Shown piece by piece: positions 1 through 11,690 of a DNA stretch of 64,000 nucleotides (positions are counted from its first letter, which is position 1; the number at the start of each line of letters is the position of its first letter). The notes under the pieces were generated by a model, which did not search any database, was not told where the DNA came from, and saw only the letters and a list, made by a program, of their open reading frames with translations. The stretch lies in the NCBI GenBank assembly GCA_963277665.1, contig OY728143.1, positions 532,800,394 through 532,864,393 of the forward strand. The letters are read 5' to 3'. This DNA comes from Viscum album (taxonomy: Eukaryota > Streptophyta > Magnoliopsida > Santalales > Viscaceae). The translations under genes were made by a program, and so were the position numbers.

Positions 1-1108
1 TGATTATTGTTTCTCACACTATTCTTATTGGTTATAGTCAATGGCCAGAACCTGAAGGAACTGTGTTAATGCTAAATTCGACAGCCAATGCAATGATTGT
101 TCCCCCTGAGAAACCAAACGTTATGGGAGCTGGAATGAAAACTCATGTAGCCATGATCACACACATTCTCAAGATATGAATCATACAGAACATCCAAATG
201 AGCAAAGGAAGGATCAACATTCTGTTGAATACTTTATGAGGCAGCGTCCACCCTCATTCAACGGGTCTACTGATCCATTAGTGGCTGAAAAATGGATCAG
301 TACCACTGAAAAGATATTTTTAGTTCTTTAATGTTCTGAAAATGATAAACTTATCATAGTAGTATATCATTTAAATGGTAATTTTGATCAATGGTGGAAT
401 CATATCATGAATACGAGGCAAAGAGACGAAATTGAGTCCATGGAATGGGACATGTTCAAGAACATATTTTTCAATAAGTACATTGCTTGTATTCTTCGAA
501 CAATGATGGAGAAGGGGTTTCTTGAACTAAATCCAAAGGATGATGAATCTGTTGGTACTTATGAAGAAAATTTTACAAGACATGAAAGGTATGATTCCGA
601 AATTATCGTCCAACCTGAGAGTAAGATCGATCGATTCTATAGTGGCTTAAAACCAAGTCTTTGAAGGGAGTTATCCATAAGGGACTTCAATAGCTACGAG
701 GAAATTGTTTGATGTCCTCTCAAGGTTGTGATGAAGATTAGAGTAACCCATCAGTCATATGGGTTTGATATGAAGAGGGAATTGGAATTCAAAGGAAAAT
801 ATAAAGACCACACTGAAAAGAAGATGAGTTTTCCCTTATGCTCAATGTCTGGAATGAAACCTATAGGTAATTGTCTCAAAGGGACAAGTAAATGTTTCAA
901 ATGTGTAAGAGAAGGTCATCGGGAATTTGAATGTCGCAATTAAGGGAAAAAGATGTCCAGTGATATGGACAATCAAAAGGCTACACAGAATGCACCTCTT
1001 ACAATTCAATGTTACAAGTGCAAGGAAATGTTGCATTATGCTAATCAATGTCCTAATCCAATGGTTGCTAATGATGATTGGCGTCAAAAAACTCTTAAGG
1101 CCAAATAA
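1..1108 (+). pseudogene. gypsy gag relic with two zinc knuckles
   Basis: Gag forms the retrotransposon particle and packages its RNA. A retrotransposon-gag type domain can be read across about 235-700 (FNGSTDP, a W-rich stretch, then WDMFKNIFFNKY). Two CCHC knuckles follow: CFKCVREGHREFEC at 893-934 and CYKCKEMLHYANQC at 1010-1051, both with all four ligands. At least two in-frame stops (near 330 and 662) and frame changes break it. The first bases of the window are probably its N-terminal part. Two intact knuckles next to a broken capsid region are what random decay would leave; I do not infer function. Confidence 0.8.
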
Positions 1109-1114
1109 AAAGGA

Positions 1115-1603
1115 ATGTCACATGTAATTTCTATCGGTGATGTGGAGTACGACAATGAAGTGGCAAAAGGTACACTTACCATCCACTATAAAGTAGAAAA
1201 TGTTTTATTTGATTATGGATTCACACAATATTTTATTTATGAAGAATTTTCCAAGGGTATTGTCGTACTACCTAAAAAATTAGATTATGAGTCTGTTGTG
1301 ACAAATCCTAATGGAACAACAGTTGCATCAAAAGTTTTTAATTCTTCTCTAATTGGCATTTGTGGGAAGGATATTCCTGCAAATCTTGTGATCCTTCTTA
1401 TAGTGGAATTTGATGTGATTCTGGGAATGGATTGGCTTTCCTTATATGGAGCTCATATCTATCTCCAAACAAGGGAAGTCACATTTTATATTCCCAATCA
1501 ATCTATTATCATCTATCGATTCAAAGATGAATATAACCTTCCAGTAGAACTTTCTTCAATATTATGGGTCTTGATTCCAGTAAATGAAGTTTATTTTTTC
1601 TAA
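1115..1603 (+). pseudogene. gypsy aspartic protease relic
   Basis: The longest open stretch of element A (162 codons) covers the protease that cleaves gag-pol. The active-site loop reads VLFDYGFTQYF, where gypsy elements usually have D-S/T-G-A; the Asp and Gly are kept but the Ser/Thr is now Tyr, so catalysis would be lost. The second family landmark, DVILGMDWLSLYGA, lies at about 1411-1455. The frame begins just after the gag knuckles and ends immediately before RT, as expected in a single gag-pol polyprotein. The ATG at 1115 is not a real start. Confidence 0.8.
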
Positions 1604-1629
1604 AATGCTTGGAGAGAAACTGATGATTA

Positions 1630-2520
1630 ATAGTATTCCCCTTGTAAGGGAGTTTGATGATGTCTTTCTGGAGGAATTACCAGGTCTTCCACCAAATCAT
1701 GATTTTCAGTTTTCAATAGAAAACATACCGATTTCAATACCTATTTCATGGACACAATATGGAATGGCCCCAATTGTGTTGTAGGAATTGAGAAAGAAAC
1801 TCGAAGAGATTCTTGATAAGGGATTCATACGCCCTAGTGTGTCACCATGGGGAGGACCTATTCTGATTGATATTAAGAATGATGGAACAATGAGACTCTA
1901 CAATGATTATCGAGAACATAAAAAGATCACTATCAAGAAAAAATATCATCTCCCATGCATTGATGACTTATTTGACCAACTACACAGAGCTCAATACATT
2001 TCCATGATTGATCTTCGTTTAGGATATCATCAATTAAAGTTCAAAAAATAGGATATACAAAAGACAGCATTTTGTACAATATATGGACACTATGAATTTA
2101 TAGTGATTCAATTTGGTCTTACTAATGCCCCTACTATCTTCATGGATCTAATGAATACCATCTTTAGAGACTATCTTGATCAGTTTGTGGTAGTCTTTAT
2201 AGATGATATTTCTTTTCTATTCAAAGACAAAGGATGAACATGTAGATAAATTAATAATTGTATTGATGACCCTGAGAAATGAGAATAATTATGCCAAATT
2301 TACCAAGTGTAAATTTTGGCTTCAAAAAATTTCATATTTGTGTCACATAATCTCAAAATAGGGGATATTTGTGGATCCAGAAAAAATAGAGGTTATCGAA
2401 AGATGGTCGATTCCAACAATAGTAACATAGATCCGAAGTTTTCTTGGTTTGGATGGATATTATGGATGTCTTGTGAATTATTTTTCAGAATTATCGAATC
2501 CACTAACTAGGTTGACTCGA
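1630..2520 (+). pseudogene. gypsy reverse transcriptase relic
   Basis: RT copies the element RNA into DNA. The fingers and palm are readable: LPGLPPNHD at the start, [27 protein letters not shown] with a catalytic Asp (about 2005), [19 protein letters not shown], and VVVFIDDI with the double Asp (about 2190-2210). A one-base shift follows FIDDI, and the frame resumes with [12 protein letters not shown]. An in-frame TAG at 1783-1785 sits where Gln is common, as from CAG by C-to-T change, and a second TAG lies at about 2049. The catalytic Asp residues survive, but frame breaks rule out activity. Confidence 0.88.
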
Positions 2521-2534
2521 AAATGAGTTAAGTT

Positions 2535-2990
2535 TATATAGACATAGGAGTGTGAAGTGAATTTCAAGGAGTTAAAAAGAAGGATATCCAGTGCAACTAC
2601 GCTCACACTGCCTTGTAGTGGAGATAGTATTGTGATCTATAGTGATTCATCCAAGAAGGAATTGGGGTGTGTTTTCATGCAAAATGATATTGTGATAGCT
2701 TATGCCTTACGACAGTTCAAAATCCCTGAGAAAAATTACCCAACTATTGATTTGGAGTAAGCTACGGTAATATTTACATAATAAATTTGGGGGCATTATT
2801 TTTATGGTGAATGGCGTGATATTTATACTGATCATAAAAGTTTAAAGTATATTTTCACACATAATGAGCTGAATATGCATCAAAGAAGATGGTTTAAGCT
2901 AATTAAGGATTACGACTGCTCAATTTATTATCACCTTGGGAAAACAAACAAGGTGGTAGATGCATTATGTCGACAAGACCATGCTAGCTT
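2535..2990 (+). pseudogene. gypsy RNase H relic
   Basis: RNase H removes the RNA strand during reverse transcription. The reading is nearly continuous after RT: an LTLP/YSDSSKKELGCVFMQND stretch with the first acidic residue (YSDSS), then AYALRQFKIPEKNYPTIDLE with the Glu, a stop at 2758, then DIYTDHKSLKYIF with the next Asp, and finally GKTNKVVDALCRQ, the usual end of this domain (normally N-V-V-A-D-A-L-S-R). The final Ala-Asp has become Val-Asp. Four or more stops lie within it. Confidence 0.85.
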
Positions 2991-4345
2991 ATACATGATG
3001 AGGATCACAAAAGATCCAATATTTATGGATTTACATTGGATGGATATTGGAATTATAACAGATGGAGAGAAATATTATCTTTCTAAAATTAATGTTTACC
3101 ATATATACATGTGATGCTTAAAGAGGCACAGAAAGAAGATGTAGAGTTACAAAAGAAGGTGAGAAATGTTCTTGAATTTCATATAGATTGTGTTGAAATA
3201 ATAATGTTCCGGAATTGGGTTTGTGTTCCTCCCATAATAGAATTAAAGAAGGAAACATTGGATGGAGTTCATAGATTTTCATTCTCTATTCACTATAGAA
3301 TCACAAAGATGTATAAGGTCCTGATGGAGTACTTCTGGTGGGACGATATGAAAAGAGATGTTGCTAAATACATCTCTTGATTTTTGTTTTTTCAGCAAGT
3401 TAAAGCTGAGTGATATAAGTCTAAGAGGATGTTACCACCATTACCCATACAAGAATGGAAATGGGAAAAAATCACTATGTAATTTGTCCCTGGACATCCT
3501 AAAACATCCAAAGGAAATAATGCAATCTGGTTTATAGTTGATCGTCTTACTAAGTCAGCACACTTCATTTCTATTAGAGAAGATTTCTCTCTTGATCAGT
3601 TTTCCAGGATATATGTGAATGAAGTGGTAAGATTGCATGGAGTACCACTTTCCATTATATGTGATTAGGATCCGAGGTTTACCTCGATGTTTTGGTGAAG
3701 TATTCAGCAAACTCTAGATACAGAGTTGATTTACAACACTGCTTATCGTCCTATGAATGATGATCAGTCTTAGAAGACAATTAACACTCTAGAATACCTA
3801 TTGAGAGCTTGCTCTATGGATTTCAAAGGTGGATGGGATTAACACATACCTTTGTTGGAATTTTATTATCTTAATATCATTCAATCTAGTATTCAGATAG
3901 CTCCTTATGAAGCTCTCTATGGAAAGAAATGCAGAACTCCAACCTGCTGGGATTAAGCTGGGGAATGAAAGCTATTAGGACCTGATCTTGTTGATAATAT
4001 GGCAGAAAAGGTAAGATCTATTCAAAAACACATAAGAGAAGCTTAGAGTCCTCAAAAAAAGTTATGCCAGTAAATGAAGAAAATACCTTGAGTGTTAAGA
4101 GGGTGATAAAGTGTTCTTACGAATATATAATTGGAAGAGAGTAATGAAATTTTGAAATAAGGGAAAGCTGAGCCCAAGGTATATTGGTACTTTTGAGATA
4201 CTGGATCATATTGGGAAGGTAGCTTACCAATTGGAATATCCATCGTATCTCTCTCAAGTTCATGATGTATTCCACGTATCTCTCATGAGAAAGTACATAC
4301 CTGATCCTCCACATGTACTACACCGAGAAGTTGTACTGTTGAAGC
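2991..4345 (+). pseudogene. gypsy integrase relic, zinc finger and two catalytic acids lost
   Basis: Integrase joins the DNA copy to the host chromosome. The N-terminal HHCC finger keeps its two His (VHRF and SIHYRITKMYK, about 3260-3310), but both Cys are gone: the stretch reads YIS-stop-FLFFQQVKAE (about 3366-3410). In the core, the first Asp is replaced by a TAA at 3480-3482, the second Asp survives in ICD at 3663-3665, and the third acidic residue is a TAG at 3771-3773. APYEALYGKKCRTP (about 3900) and VHDVFHVSLMRKYIPDP (about 4260-4310) mark the C-terminal part. Stops are frequent. Confidence 0.87.
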
Positions 4346-4524
4346 AAGATCCTTCTTGTGAAGAACATCCGATAGAAGTTCTGGATCATAGAAAAAAAGT
4401 TCTACGAATCATTTCCACTCTCTTGTTTGATGTTTTATGGAGGAACCACCAATTATATGAAGCTACATGGGAACTTGGGGATATGATGAGGGAGTGGTAT
4501 CCTCATCTGTTTGTTACAAAGTGA
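4346..4524 (+). pseudogene. chromodomain at the integrase C-terminus
   Basis: Chromoviruses carry a chromodomain at the end of integrase that is thought to steer insertion toward marked chromatin. Here the open 97-codon stretch 4231-4524 ends with IEVLDHRKKVLR, then VLWRNHQLYEATWEL and WYPHLF. The aromatic and W-x-N-H / E-A-T-W-E landmarks of plant chromovirus chromodomains are clear. The polyprotein stop is the TGA at 4522-4524, which fits the expected end about 30 bp before the PPT. Confidence 0.8.
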
Positions 4525-4551
4525 GGAATTTTGACGGAGAAATTGTTTTTA

Positions 4552-4563
4552 TGTGGGGTAGGA
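4552..4563 (+). other. Polypurine tract of element A
   Basis: The purine-rich run TGTGGGGTAGGA immediately precedes TGTAACACCC, the LTR start. This primes plus-strand DNA synthesis. Comparable tracts precede the 3' LTRs of B, C and D. Confidence 0.8.
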
Positions 4564-7500
4564 TGTAACACCCTGAGATTTGATAAGAAATATATATATT
4601 TGTTTTATGTCATATGTTATACGAAACACCAAATGAATCTTTCACTACACACAACACTGACTTGTCTTTCATCACATGCAATCAGGACCTTTCTCGATAG
4701 CGTGTGTAGTACGCAATACATGGTTTCACTAAACAATGATATATTGTTATAATATTATTATAGAGTAGCTGTTATGAATATTATTAACTGCATTTTGAAT
4801 TTTATGTCATTATTATTCATCTTACAAATTTTCTAAAACATTTTATATGAATAAAATAATTTTTTCTGGTAAAATAAGTATTTTAAAAAAAATTGAATTT
4901 TTGCCACATTTTGATGGCAAAACCACATTAAATCTAGTTTTTTACTGGTTAATAAGTTCAACTTAAAAAAATTAAATTCTTATTTGGAATTGGGATATAA
5001 AAATTTATTTTGGATGAATTTTTCAAATTATTCTGATAACTTTTATATTTTAATAGTAAAAAGACTCTATATTTTAATTAAAAACAACATTTTTAATCGT
5101 AGTAATTTATATTGTTAAATTTTAATATTGAATGGTTTTATATTATAAATATAATATATATTTACCATTTATTATAATTTATGTCATTAAATTAAATTTT
5201 AAACAGAATTCATAGGTAAAAACATTTCAATCATGGCAATGTTTTAGCATTTAAAACCTGTTTTCTTAACAACAAGATTAATTTAAAATTTATTACTTCA
5301 ACAATTGTATATTGAATTTTTAAAAATGTATTCCATATTAGAATTCATTGGTTCGAAATTATGTTAATAGGTTACTTTTATTTTTTGATATTATGAATAG
5401 TAACAATGGTAATTTTTATCTACTATAGTTAAAGGTGAATCAGGTAATTAAGGGTAAAAATAAGATTTTAAAATTACCCTTACACCTTCCAAGATTCTAT
5501 TAGATGACTAAATTTCTACACATATCTCATATTGGTTGAAATAGATTAATTTAATGGACTTTTGACCATGAAGATAATTTAATTATTATTGAAATCAAAG
5601 AAAGTGACAACATGTCACTCTCTTAAATCTAATATGTATAATTATTTTAATTTAGTGATATACTTAATGAAACATTGAACATGAGTAGTTTAAAAAAATA
5701 TAATAAAATTATCTACATCATGTGAATCTATTTATAATTTTTATGGATTAAATAATTATCATTAAAGGTGACATAATATTGATGTAGAAATTATTTTATT
5801 GACTCAAATATCAAATAAATTGTTTTAAAAATATTAAGATAAATAATATATGAACTATTTATTGTGCTCCAATAATTTTCTAGATAAATATGAAAATTTG
5901 TGAATCTATTAAATCTTTTAGTTTGAACATATATTCTGTGAATATTTTACTTAAATTCAAATAAATGAATAGTGTAAAAATTAACAGTGTTGTTATATTA
6001 TAAAAATAAAATAATATAAAATTGTTTAAAAACCACAAATATATATATAAATTATAAATAAAAATGTAGATGGTCTAAAATGTTGTAACTTATCCAATTA
6101 TGGAAAACTCACAACATATAAGTAATTATTTATAAAAATTTGTAATTTATAATCTTATTACCACAAATTAAATTAAATAGATTAAATAAGAATAAATCAA
6201 GTTGATAATGTTTATAGTAAATTACCAACATGTCTAAATTTTACTGGATGATGATATTACAAACCTATATCATCTAAGATTCGGATATGAGTCATTTTTG
6301 AAGTTTTTCTGTGTGGTTTGAATTTATTATAAATTAATATATTTGTGGTTTCCAAAGGTGTCCCTCTCCCCCCTTATAAAAGAAAACCTCCTCCCTATCC
6401 ACTTTACACAACATTGTGCCATAAATCGTGACCAAACGCTACCCATTAGTCTTATAAACCATCCTAGTAATATTTAGGAGGTTTTGGTCTTCTCAAAAGA
6501 TTAAGTCATGTCTCTTAAGAGGAAGTTTTATGGAGGCACGTCGAGGAAGAGGTAATCTTTTATACCAATTCTTTCATGTTTCTTCCTTATGATACATTCT
6601 ATTATGTAGTTGTTTCATTATAAAGTAATAAAATTTTTATGACTAATATACTGATATGTTATTATAAATATGAAACAACCATATTTCATCTTCTATCCAT
6701 CTTACAAAAAACGAAATCCTCGCGCGTGCGTACCTTCAAAATACCGTCTTGACGCCATTGTGTAATTTGTTTTCCAGCACCAACTTACATTGATGGGTAT
6801 AATGGTGTAAATAAATAACTATATATGATTATTTTAAAGTGACATTTATTATGAAATATTATAGATACACTTCAATATAATTCCACGATCATGGGAATGA
6901 TATCATCACTCGTGCGTACGTATGGACTATCATCTATATGATATGATATGACTCATTGAACTTGATCTTCACTGAATAAGGATTATATAAATGAATTGAA
7001 TTAATAAATATGATATATATTATACTAAAAACATTATCTAAATGAAATATATATAACCTAACCATAATTATAAGAATTTATTCGACAAAACACGCATAAG
7101 AATAGAATGCAGTGAACACCTGAATAACGAGTAACAATGAAATATTACCAATAAAGAAATTAGAATATAACCATATATGAAATCATAACAATGAATATGA
7201 TTCTGTAATCAATAAGTGACATTATTTAAATCATTATACCATTGTTTCAGATACGTATGATGCATATCAGACCCAAGGTATGGAAAAACTCAAAATCTGA
7301 AATTTTATCTGAGATTGTTTATACATCAGTATATACTGGGGCATATTTATCATCCAAATACATGATTACTAAACATATAATATTATTTATATCCTCATAC
7401 AATTGTTTAAATCCAATTTTACCTATTGGTGAATTTTTATTAAAAGATAAGAAAGCAATCTTTTGTCGTTTTCAATACGAGATACTTTTTGACTTTTCTG

Positions 7501-8575
7501 GCCAAAGTACGAGAAGAATGTTTTGTTAACTTATACTGCATGAATGAAATTTTATGATTTAATAGAACATTATTTCCATGAATCTTCCATTACATGTTTT
7601 CATGTTTTATTTTTAAATAACTTATTTTAGTTTAAAATTGTATGACATATTAAGAGTGGAAAAATGTTTTGGAAGTAGAAATGATATTTTCCTCAAGAAT
7701 GGAGTTCAACTATTTTATCAAAATTATTTTCCATCTATGATAATATTGGGTTCTATTTTTATCCCTATTTTTACATTTATTTGATTATATTATGATTTAA
7801 TTATGTCTTTTATCTTATATGGTATATTTTATGAAGGCATAATGTTTAAGAATCCCATTTTTATTACATGGGTCGGACTATGATATATGATTTATGGTTT
7901 TGTGGAACACATTAGAATGGTGTCATTATTAGATAGGTGGGACCTATATCTCGTTCAAATTAATTTCATAAAGATTTATATCTCATGAGATATACATGTA
8001 TTGAATGAAAATTTAATCTGGTTCAGTGATACATGACTGGAACGAGGATTGAACTCGGTTTAGAAATGAACTTTGTCCACTATGATAGTCTTAGAAATGA
8101 GTATTCACTAATAATAAATGAATTTCTATTATTATGTGTCTATGACACAAATTTTCATGTTTGCTGTTATGATTATTGGGATTAAATTTCACAAACTATG
8201 ATTTCTCTCATGTTATGATATTATGATCTCTTTTGAAGGATAAGATTTTCAAAATGTTATCTTCTTAAGAATATTATATTTACATTTTTTACACTTTCTG
8301 ATCATTTGAGCTCAGCCTTTTGTATGTATTCATTTCCCAATTTTAAGAAGAAGGGTATTAAGTAGAATATGCCAAAAGGGACTCCAGATATGAAGAAATA
8401 AACGGGATACAATGTAGATGCTTTGTGAACCAGTTGTTTATGTTTCCCAATTTCTAAAGACACTTTACCTATATAGTCCTACCATTTTTTGTTATATGTT
8501 GTAATAAGTATGCTTCAATTATATAGTAATAACAATTTATTTAAAGTATGGGTCGTGATAGGGTAATCCATTTTG
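4564..8575 (+). repeat. 3' LTR of element A
   Basis: It starts TGTAACACCC directly after the PPT. It matches, by eye and with many gaps, the LTRs at 46465 and 53378: the ACACAACACTGACTTG block near the start, a TATA box 1.8 kb in, a GTGCGTACG-type motif near 6725, a CAAG|GTATGG donor-like site at 7278 and a TTTGAGCTCAGCC block near 8305 (compare CATCTGAGGTCAC in D). The 3' end is not clear because the expected ...ACA end is eroded. Confidence 0.75.
6375..6382 (+). promoter_or_regulatory. TATA box of the element A LTR
   Basis: TATAAAAG follows a pyrimidine run (TCCCTCTCCCCCCT). The same arrangement occurs at 48224 in D, 1.75-1.8 kb from each LTR start, so this is the likely Pol II promoter of the family. 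Confidence 0.65.
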
Positions 8576-8727
8576 TTGGCACCATAGGGTTTCAATGGAC
8601 AGATTTATTCCCAATGATAGGATTCAGTGATGAAGTAAGTGTTTTTAGGAGATATATTAACATGGATTTGTCTGACCAGAATGGATTGAGAATTGTGAGG
8701 ATCTGGGAGGGGATATTTCCTTTTTAA
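8548..8727 (+). other. Short open frame (59 codons), unidentified
   Basis: An ATG at 8548 opens a stop-free frame to TAA at 8725-8727 in a locally less AT-rich stretch. The predicted peptide is MGRDRVIHFVGTIGF followed by WTDLFPMIGFSDEV and an RIWEGIFPF end. I recognise no family. It overlaps the expected 3' end of the A LTR, and GTTGGCACCATAGG at about 8574 weakly resembles a PBS, so it may be the start of a gag leader rather than a gene. Confidence 0.25.
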
Positions 8728-8739
8728 TGTGTAGGTGTA

Positions 8740-9842
8740 GTGGCACTCAATTAATATTATAAAATGAAAATTAGAACTATGTTTTTTCCATATAATTTTG
8801 ATTAAATAATGTCCCTAGTTAGTTATCAATAAGTACTAAGTCAAAATATTTTTAGCCAATGACATTATGAAATGTTTTTAGATCATTTATGACATTAATA
8901 ATATGGTTTAGTACCTTGTTAATCTAATTTTTCTATCAATGGTGGTAATTAATTTTAATCCATTTCAATAATAGTTATGGTGTAAAAAAAATGTTCACAT
9001 TATTATAAATAAAAAATTAATCTTATTATAAATATTTTATCCATTTTTCAAAAATAATAATCATAGATTATAATGATAATAATTTAAAATTTAATCTCTC
9101 AGACAAAATTTGAAAGTGTGCATTCATAGTAAAAACATCCAAAAGTTTTATGTGTTTTTATTATTCAATATATAAGTGAAATTTATTAAAATAACCTAAA
9201 TTTATTTAATTAATAATAAAAATGTTTATTAAATAATTAAAACCATTTAAAAATTTAATTTAATACTATGTATAAATTTAAAAAAAAAATAATAATAGTA
9301 AATTTTTTTTCATTATTCATTAACAATTCAACATAACAAAAAAAAAATAACATATATTAACACTAAAATTATTTTTTATTTTATTTTTTAAAAAAATGAT
9401 GTTTGTTTTGACATATAAATGCATCAAATGTTCCAAAAATAAGTTTTAACATGAGTTCTCCATTAAAAGGTGGTATAACTATCTTTAAAAAATATAGATC
9501 TTTTTATGCTTAAAAATTGAATTTTTTGTCCCATATGCCTAAGAAATTTATATGATATATGTAAAAAATGATTAAAAAATTGTGAAAAAAATTTATTTGA
9601 TCCTTTTAATTCTCTTATATACAACTGTTATGATATAACCATAAGAGATATTTATAACATTACCAAAATATTATTTTTCAGAATAACTCAATATTGCATC
9701 CAACATAAGATTTCACAGTCACTCATTGTTGTGTGTAGTGTACACTATTCGACATGGAATACCATATAATGTGAAATTACTATTTAATTGAGAAATATTA
9801 AGTAATTAGAAAATTGTTATTCTATAATCAAATGGGATGTCA
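8740..9842 (-). repeat. Inverted, truncated LTR fragment (A/D family U3)
   Basis: Read on the minus strand from 9842, it begins TGACATCCCATTTG and continues with GCAATATTGAGTTATTCTG, matching the LTR starts at 53378 (TGACACCCCAATATTTC, then GCAATATTGAGTTTCTGCG) and 46465. About 1.1 kb of U3 appears to remain; the promoter half is missing. No purine tract lies beyond 9842, so that side is probably the old target site. The left edge is uncertain. Confidence 0.55.
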
Positions 9843-10199
9843 CATATGGTTTAAGAAGAACATGATCACATACCATGAAATAATGATAATTCTTCTGTTT
9901 ATTAACATGATATTTCCACAATATTTAGGCAACTCTCACTTATAACTAAATCATATTAAATATTAAAATAGGTCTGTCAATCAAATATTTTCACAATAAT
10001 ATTACTTAATCTACCATAACCTCATAAGATATTGTCTAAAACTATATTCAAAATTATTTTTGCAATGGTGACATTTATATTCTAGAATGAAATTTATTGT
10101 TTTTTGAAAATTCAACTAATGATATATATCAATGAGAAAATATGTAATATTAACTTAATAATCAATTAATCATGTTTTAAATTTTTTTAATTTTTGAAC
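9843..10199. other. No recognisable feature
   Basis: AT-rich DNA with stops in all frames. I see no gene, RNA or repeat family in it. Confidence 0.5.
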
Positions 10200-11690
10200 T
10201 GAGCAGGACATGATTTAGAAGGAGTATATAATATGGATGATGGTTGTTCTGTATAGTTTATGTATTAGATGCAACACCAGACTTAGATCCACTAATATGA
10301 TGATCATGATTCATTGGACATATAATTGGTTACAAATTTAGAATTATAGAGTGAGGAAGATATATTATTTCTTAATAATTTGAATGATGAATATTGTTCC
10401 ATGACATAGAATGTTCATTTCTTTATAACATTAAATATGGTAATCTTTTTGAGGATATTACAAGTAATTATAAATTATCGTGATAAAATATTTCTAAAAA
10501 ATGATGTAATTGTAAATATTTAACTATTTCAATAAATCCAGATAAGATTCATTATATCCTAAAGTACCCAACATATAAGATGTCATAATTTTGAATGATT
10601 TTTAGATGAAGTGTTAGGAATATTTAAATATTTCTTAGTGAATTTGAAATTTAATACATTCCATCGTGATGAGAAATATGCCATTATATGGATTCCATTA
10701 GATTGAATATGTGGAATATAAAGAAACATATTCCAAAGATTCAATTCATATTGATGTTGAGGTAGTTAATCAGATTGATTCTAAGGGTGTTAATCAGACA
10801 GAAGTTGGGATTGTTATTCAGAATGAAGGTGAGGAAGTAAATAAGTCTAAAACTAATTAATTTAATCTAATTGAAGCAATGGATATTAACTTGTAATTAT
10901 TATAAAGAGGATACATTGGACTAATGAAATGTTACATCATTCAAGAGTAATTATTTTAGAATAATTATGTAAATATTTGAACTGGTTAATGTTGTAATTT
11001 AAATTAGGTTGTTTCAGATGAATTAAATTTGAGTATGAGGGAAATATATTTTATTAAATCTATTGAAATTATGAAATTCTAATAAATAGATTAAATTTAA
11101 TTAACACTTTGAATCCATTTTATATGTTTGAAAAAGGCGTAGTGCTACAGATTTTGATTAAGATTAATTTCCAAATAGAGGTCTCATTAGAAGATCAGAA
11201 AACAAAATGTTTTCTCATCTGAAAGATAATGATCAGACTGAGGATGTTTGTAATAAAATTTGAGTAGTATCTGAGAAGCATATATTTAAATATCTAAACA
11301 GAACAGATTATTTCATTAGAGATATATTAAGATGGTGGGAATCATATTGAGTTGATTGGACTATGTCAATCTGTGTAGGTTCATTATTATGAAACCCATC
11401 AGGCTAAAGATTATTACAACTTAGATCTTTTGTTGAGTAGTTTAAGCAAATAACATATTATTATTAAGGATTAATTTTTTGCAATAAATCATTGTAAACT
11501 GATATGAGTCAATATAGTCATATTTGTCACATGATAAAATGTATTTAACGATATTTTTAAAATGATGAATTCTGTTATTCAATGTGTGATTTTTCATAGA
11601 CCCATGGGAGTTATAATGATATTGATGTAGGTTATAACAATGGGGTAGCACCTTGTAAATATAATGTTCTCTACATTATTAAAAAAAAAA
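10200..11690 (+). pseudogene. Ty1/copia-like pol relic (RT end to RNase H)
   Basis: The clearest match is KHIFKYLNRTDYFIRD at about 11278-11325, the I-L-K-Y-L-R-R-T-K-D motif that ends copia RT, followed after a shift by GGNHIELIGLCQSV, where copia RNase H begins (normally G-Y-T-D-A-S). Upstream stretches such as VNQIDSKGVNQTEVGIVIQNEGEE (about 10770-10830) are acidic and spacer-like, as between copia integrase and RT. The frame is heavily broken. No LTR, PBS or PPT belonging to it was found, so ends are approximate and the superfamily call rests mainly on one motif. Confidence 0.4.

Larger units (their letters stand above)
1..8575 (+). mobile_element. Ty3/gypsy chromovirus A, 3' part (internal region plus 3' LTR)
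   Basis: The gag-pol relics run in the order gag, protease, RT, RNase H, integrase, chromodomain, then a purine tract and a long LTR that begins at 4564. This order (integrase after RNase H) defines Ty3/gypsy, and the C-terminal chromodomain places it among chromoviruses; the long LTR suggests Tekay/Del. The 5' LTR and PBS lie before the window. Every frame is broken by stops and shifts, so the element is dead. The LTR end near 8575 is set by analogy with element D and may be off by tens of bases. Confidence 0.85.
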
